From Saprospiraceae bacterium (GTDB taxonomy: Bacteria; Bacteroidota; Bacteroidia; Chitinophagales; Saprospiraceae): a stretch of 10,030 nucleotides of DNA. This document shows positions 7,764-10,030 of this stretch, in pieces. The stretch is taken from assembly GCA_014379665.1 (NCBI GenBank), contig JACMLK010000170.1, positions 1 through 10,030 of the forward strand, in the 5' to 3' direction. Under the pieces are notes generated by a model. That model was given only the letters and a program-made list of their open reading frames with translations, searched no databases and was not told where the DNA came from. Position 1 is the first letter of the stretch; each line of letters opens with the position of its first letter. Both the position numbers and the translations under genes were made by a program.

Positions 7764-7958
7764 TAATTATACCATATAAATAAGTAAACATCATACTGAA
7801 CCGTAAATTGCTTCTTTATAATGGGCCAATCCTGGTTTAATCTGTAGTTTATAGAACCAAATTCATGCAACTGCTGCAATTTAAAAAATAAATGCTTAAC
7901 TGTGCCCGGAATTATTCAATGCAGGATTTGTAATGCAGTAAATCTTTTCCTGAAACTA

Positions 7959-8987
7959 TTATGTCCCAAACAATGTTCCTGTTAGGCTCGGGGGGACTTT
8001 TCCTACGTGTTTATATGCCTTGGCAGTAGCTTCTCTGCCTCGTGGGGTTCTTTGTATATAGCCTTCCATGATTAAAAATGGTTCATGTACTTCTTCTATA
8101 GTACCTGCTTCCTCTCCAACAGCAGTGGCAATGGTACTTATTCCGACAGGTCCGCCTTTGAATTTTTCAATAATGGCGCTTAGTATCCTGTTATCCATTT
8201 CGTCCAGACCACTTTCATCGACGTTCAGTGCCTTAAGACCAAACCTGGCGATTTCCCTGTCTACATTTCCGTTGCCTTTAATCTGTGCGAAATCTCTTAT
8301 TCTACGCAATAATGCATTGGCAATCCTTGGTGTGCCTCTGCTTCTTCTTGCTATTTCATCTGCTCCTGGTTCGTCAATGGCGACTTTCAGTATTTCTGCA
8401 CTTCTGAATATTATTTTTTTTAGAGTAGGCACATCATAATAATCCAATAAAAAGGAAATACCAAATCGCGCGCGCATGGGAGCGGTGAGCAATCCCATTC
8501 TCGTAGTAGCACCAACGAGTGTAAAAGGATTCAGATTGATTTGAATACTTCTTGCATTCGGGCCGGAATCTATCATGATATCAATGCGGTAATCTTCCAT
8601 TGCAGAATACAGATACTCTTCCACCACATTATTTAACCTGTGTATTTCGTCAATAAACAGCACATCACCATCATCAAGTCCAGTCAGTAATCCTGCTAAA
8701 TCACCCGGTTTTTCGAGTACAGGACCGGATGTTATTTTGAGATTGGTCTCAAGTTCGTTGGCAATGATAAAAGACAAAGTAGTTTTACCTAAACCCGGAG
8801 GTCCGTGCAGCAGAACGTGATCCAATGCTTCTTCTCGCATTTTGGCTGCCTTGATAAAAATACCAAGATTTTCAACAATTTTGGGTTGTCCGCTGAATTC
8901 ATCAAGTCCTTTTGGCCTGAGTGCTTTTTCTATTTGTTTGTCTTCAGGTTTGAAATGAGACTGAGACGGGTCCAGATTTTGATTCAT
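7959..8987 (-). CDS. ruvB: Holliday junction branch migration ATPase RuvB
   Basis: Hexameric AAA+ motor that, with RuvA, drives branch migration of Holliday junctions during recombinational repair; cytoplasmic. At 342 residues it is of standard length. Walker A GPPGLGKT is at 62-69, Walker B DEIH at 113-116, sensor-1 GATTR at 159-163 and the arginine-finger region MRARFG at 171-176. The C-terminal winged-helix DNA-binding domain shows GPVGISTIA and the hallmark [11 protein letters not shown] near the end. The start at 8987 leaves a short polar N-terminal tail before the conserved [11 protein letters not shown] block (24-34), usual for RuvB. It lies 19 bases downstream of the A-type Fe-S carrier gene on the same strand, so the two are probably transcribed together. 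ruvA and ruvC are not in the window, as is common outside Proteobacteria. No anomaly. Confidence 0.97.
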   Translation of the reverse strand: MNQNLDPSQSHFKPEDKQIEKALRPKGLDEFSGQPKIVENLGIFIKAAKMREEALDHVLLHGPPGLGKTTLSFIIANELETNLKITSGPVLEKPGDLAGLLTGLDDGDVLFIDEIHRLNNVVEEYLYSAMEDYRIDIMIDSGPNARSIQINLNPFTLVGATTRMGLLTAPMRARFGISFLLDYYDVPTLKKIIFRSAEILKVAIDEPGADEIARRSRGTPRIANALLRRIRDFAQIKGNGNVDREIARFGLKALNVDESGLDEMDNRILSAIIEKFKGGPVGISTIATAVGEEAGTIEEVHEPFLIMEGYIQRTPRGREATAKAYKHVGKVPPSLTGTLFGT

Positions 8988-9006
8988 TTATATGTTGATC
9001 CTAGCG

Positions 9007-9360
9007 TCAGGCTGAAAAAGATGTGCCGCAACCACAGGTGTCTTTGGCATTTGGATTGGAGAAAGTAAATCCTCGGTTATTCAAACCATCTACCCAGTCT
9101 ATTTCCATTCCCAGGAGATAAATGGCATGTGCTTTTTCCATAAATACTTTAAACCCATCAATTTCGTATACTTCATCCTTCTCTTTTTGCAGATCGTAAC
9201 CAAGTACATAACTGAAACCCGAACATCCACCTCCTTTGACTCCAATACGAAGACCATGATCTGATGACAGATTTTGTTCGCTTTGGATTCTTCTCAATTG
9301 TTTAAGTGCCCCTGAAGTTAAAGTAATCGGTTGTGTCTTTATTAAAGTATCTGTTGACAT
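9007..9360 (-). CDS. A-type iron-sulfur cluster carrier (IscA/ErpA/SufA family)
   Basis: Small cytoplasmic carrier, 117 residues, that accepts iron-sulfur clusters from the assembly scaffold and delivers them to apo-proteins, including [4Fe-4S] enzymes. The three invariant cysteines are present: GGGCSGF with Cys46, and the C-terminal CGCG with Cys109 and Cys111. The fold core (ITLTSGALKQL, LRIGVKGGGC, WVDGLNNRGFTFSNPNA) is typical. The members IscA, SufA and ErpA cannot be separated by sequence alone and no suf or isc operon genes flank it, so I give no symbol. The start at 9360 gives a short tail ahead of the conserved ITLT strand. It is followed after 19 bases by ruvB and is divergent from the 169-residue gene to the right. 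The neighbouring operon's many [4Fe-4S] clusters would be clients of such a factor, but no specific link is shown. Confidence 0.93.
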   Translation of the reverse strand: MSTDTLIKTQPITLTSGALKQLRRIQSEQNLSSDHGLRIGVKGGGCSGFSYVLGYDLQKEKDEVYEIDGFKVFMEKAHAIYLLGMEIDWVDGLNNRGFTFSNPNAKDTCGCGTSFSA

Positions 9361-9384
9361 GTATTCTGAATTTTAAAATTATCA

Positions 9385-9392
9385 CAAAATTA
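9385..9392 (-). promoter_or_regulatory. Candidate -7 promoter element for the A-type carrier/ruvB unit
   Basis: Minus-strand TAATTTTG fits TAnnTTTG exactly, 25 bases ahead of the carrier's start codon at 9360. The nearest -33-like word is TTTC at 9419-9416, 23 bases upstream, which is at the long end of the known spacing. Support is only the motif and its position. Confidence 0.3.
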
Positions 9393-9430
9393 GATAAGTT
9401 TTTTTCTATATCTCTGAAAATTGTATAATA

Positions 9431-9485
9431 TTTGAAACTTTAAACGTAAAATGGTTCCTTTTGGTTCAGAAATGAAAGTTTCAAA
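9431..9485. repeat. 11-bp perfect inverted repeat in a divergent promoter region
   Basis: TTTGAAACTTT at 9431-9441 is the exact reverse complement of AAAGTTTCAAA at 9475-9485, with a 33-base loop. Inside the loop TGGTTC occurs twice, at 9452-9457 and 9462-9467, ten bases apart, about one helical turn. The arms lie between the two divergent genes, with the right arm ending three bases before the candidate -7 element of the plus-strand gene. It could be an operator or a transcript hairpin, or chance in AT-rich DNA. Confidence 0.5.
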
Positions 9486-9488
9486 ACT

Positions 9489-9496
9489 TAGATTTG
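9489..9496 (+). promoter_or_regulatory. Candidate -7 promoter element for the 169-residue membrane protein gene
   Basis: TAGATTTG matches TAnnTTTG exactly and ends 24 bases before the start codon at 9521. A TTTG at 9460-9463 is the nearest -33 candidate but its 25-base spacing is longer than usual. The right arm of the inverted repeat sits immediately upstream, where a bound regulator would be expected to affect this promoter. Confidence 0.32.
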
Positions 9497-9520
9497 CTAA
9501 ATAATAAAGTATAAAAGAGA

Positions 9521-10030
9521 ATGAGTGAAAGTTTAATTGAAGTAATGAAGTATTCTGTTCCGGCATTAATTGTTTTTGTCACTGTTTTTTATTTGTTTAG
9601 AAATTTTTTAAATCAGCAATATCAGCTTGAAGCATTAAAATTCAGCCAGAAAAACAGCAAGGACATCATACCATTAAAATTACAAGCTTATGAGAGACTT
9701 ATGCTGTTTTGTGAAAGAATCTCCATGGAAAACCTGACTTACCGCTTAATAAATAATGATATGGGTGTAAAGGAATTACGAAATGCCATGCTCATTGCAA
9801 TCCAGCAGGAATACGAACATAATCTGACCCAGCAACTGTATGTGAGTGAAAATCTTTGGAAAATTATTAAAATGGCCAAAGATCAAATGCAGGATTTAAT
9901 CTCAAAATCGGATGGTTCTAACAATGGAGAATTTTTAAATAATATGGGTAAATTTTTAACCGAAGGAAATAATGACCCCGTAGTATTGGCCAGATCAGCA
10001 GTAAGGAATGAAGCAGAATTACTTTTTTAA
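9521..10030 (+). CDS. Membrane-anchored protein of unknown function, 169 residues, conserved-looking in Bacteroidota
   Basis: The complete frame ends with TAA at the last bases of the window. A single hydrophobic segment (about residues 11-26) is followed by a positively charged, mostly helical soluble part, so a bitopic membrane anchor with a cytoplasmic C-terminal domain is predicted by the positive-inside rule. The segments PLKLQAYERLMLFCERI (about 51-67) and AIQQEYEHNLTQQLYVS (about 92-108) resemble, from memory, a small uncharacterised Bacteroidota family; no catalytic motif, metal-binding set or known domain is seen. The C-terminal third is rich in Ser, Asn and Asp around 131-150 and ends in a helix-like VLARSAVRNEAELLF. 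It is divergent from the A-type carrier gene across a 160-base region carrying an inverted repeat. I do not assign a function; being a real gene is supported by length, composition and promoter context. Confidence 0.8.
   Translation: MSESLIEVMKYSVPALIVFVTVFYLFRNFLNQQYQLEALKFSQKNSKDIIPLKLQAYERLMLFCERISMENLTYRLINNDMGVKELRNAMLIAIQQEYEHNLTQQLYVSENLWKIIKMAKDQMQDLISKSDGSNNGEFLNNMGKFLTEGNNDPVVLARSAVRNEAELLF

Noticed and set aside
7677..7807. 8-bp inverted repeat TTACGGTT / AACCGTAA in the intergenic region
   Set aside because: With a 115-base spacer, a match of this length is expected by chance about once in a region of this size.
8068..8439. A 123-codon plus-strand open frame
   Set aside because: Antisense to ruvB; its low-complexity Ser/Leu/Ile/Pro translation is what the complement of a well-conserved gene gives.

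Overview
The window reads as a chromosomal segment of a Bacteroidota bacterium, possibly of the Saprospiria/Chitinophagia group. Three things point there: an AT-rich composition (clearly below 50% GC by eye), upstream regions without strong Shine-Dalgarno sequences but with matches to the Bacteroidota -7 promoter element (TAnnTTTG), and close family resemblance of several proteins to Bacteroidota versions. The lineage below phylum is a guess. No rRNA, tRNA, CRISPR array, insertion sequence or phage gene is visible; this looks like a conserved housekeeping region, not an island.

Layout, left to right. Positions 1-1990 hold a two-gene minus-strand unit: a PlsC-type membrane acyltransferase followed 11 bases later by a lipoprotein-type isoaspartyl peptidase/L-asparaginase that runs off the left edge. 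Divergent to it, 46 bases away, is miaA (2037-2966, plus), the tRNA A37 prenyltransferase. Convergent with miaA is a three-gene minus-strand operon, 7670 down to 3025. It encodes a GltD-like FAD/NAD(P)H oxidoreductase with a C-terminal double [4Fe-4S] ferredoxin domain, then korA (fused gamma and alpha domains, ATGA overlap with the preceding gene), then korB (TPP-binding beta subunit, 12-base gap). A 288-base AT-rich intergenic stretch with a plausible promoter separates it from a second minus-strand pair: an A-type Fe-S carrier (iscA/erpA-like) and ruvB. A 160-base divergent intergenic region with an 11-bp perfect inverted repeat leads to a plus-strand gene for a 169-residue membrane-anchored protein of unknown function that ends exactly at the right edge.

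How the genes fit together. The metabolic centrepiece is the GltD-like/KorA/KorB operon. KorA and KorB make a complete 2-oxoacid (probably 2-oxoglutarate) oxidoreductase core but there is no separate delta (ferredoxin) subunit; the GltD-like protein carries that dicluster domain on its C-terminus. The inference is an oxidoreductase that exchanges electrons between 2-oxoacid oxidation and NAD(P)(H) through one assembly. The nearby A-type carrier would help mature such clusters, but it sits in a different transcription unit and is a general factor. MiaA and RuvB are ordinary information-processing genes. The most notable points are the iron-sulfur ligand layout of the GltD-like subunit, the inverted repeat in the right-hand divergent promoter region, and the unusual catalytic motif spacing in the acyltransferase.
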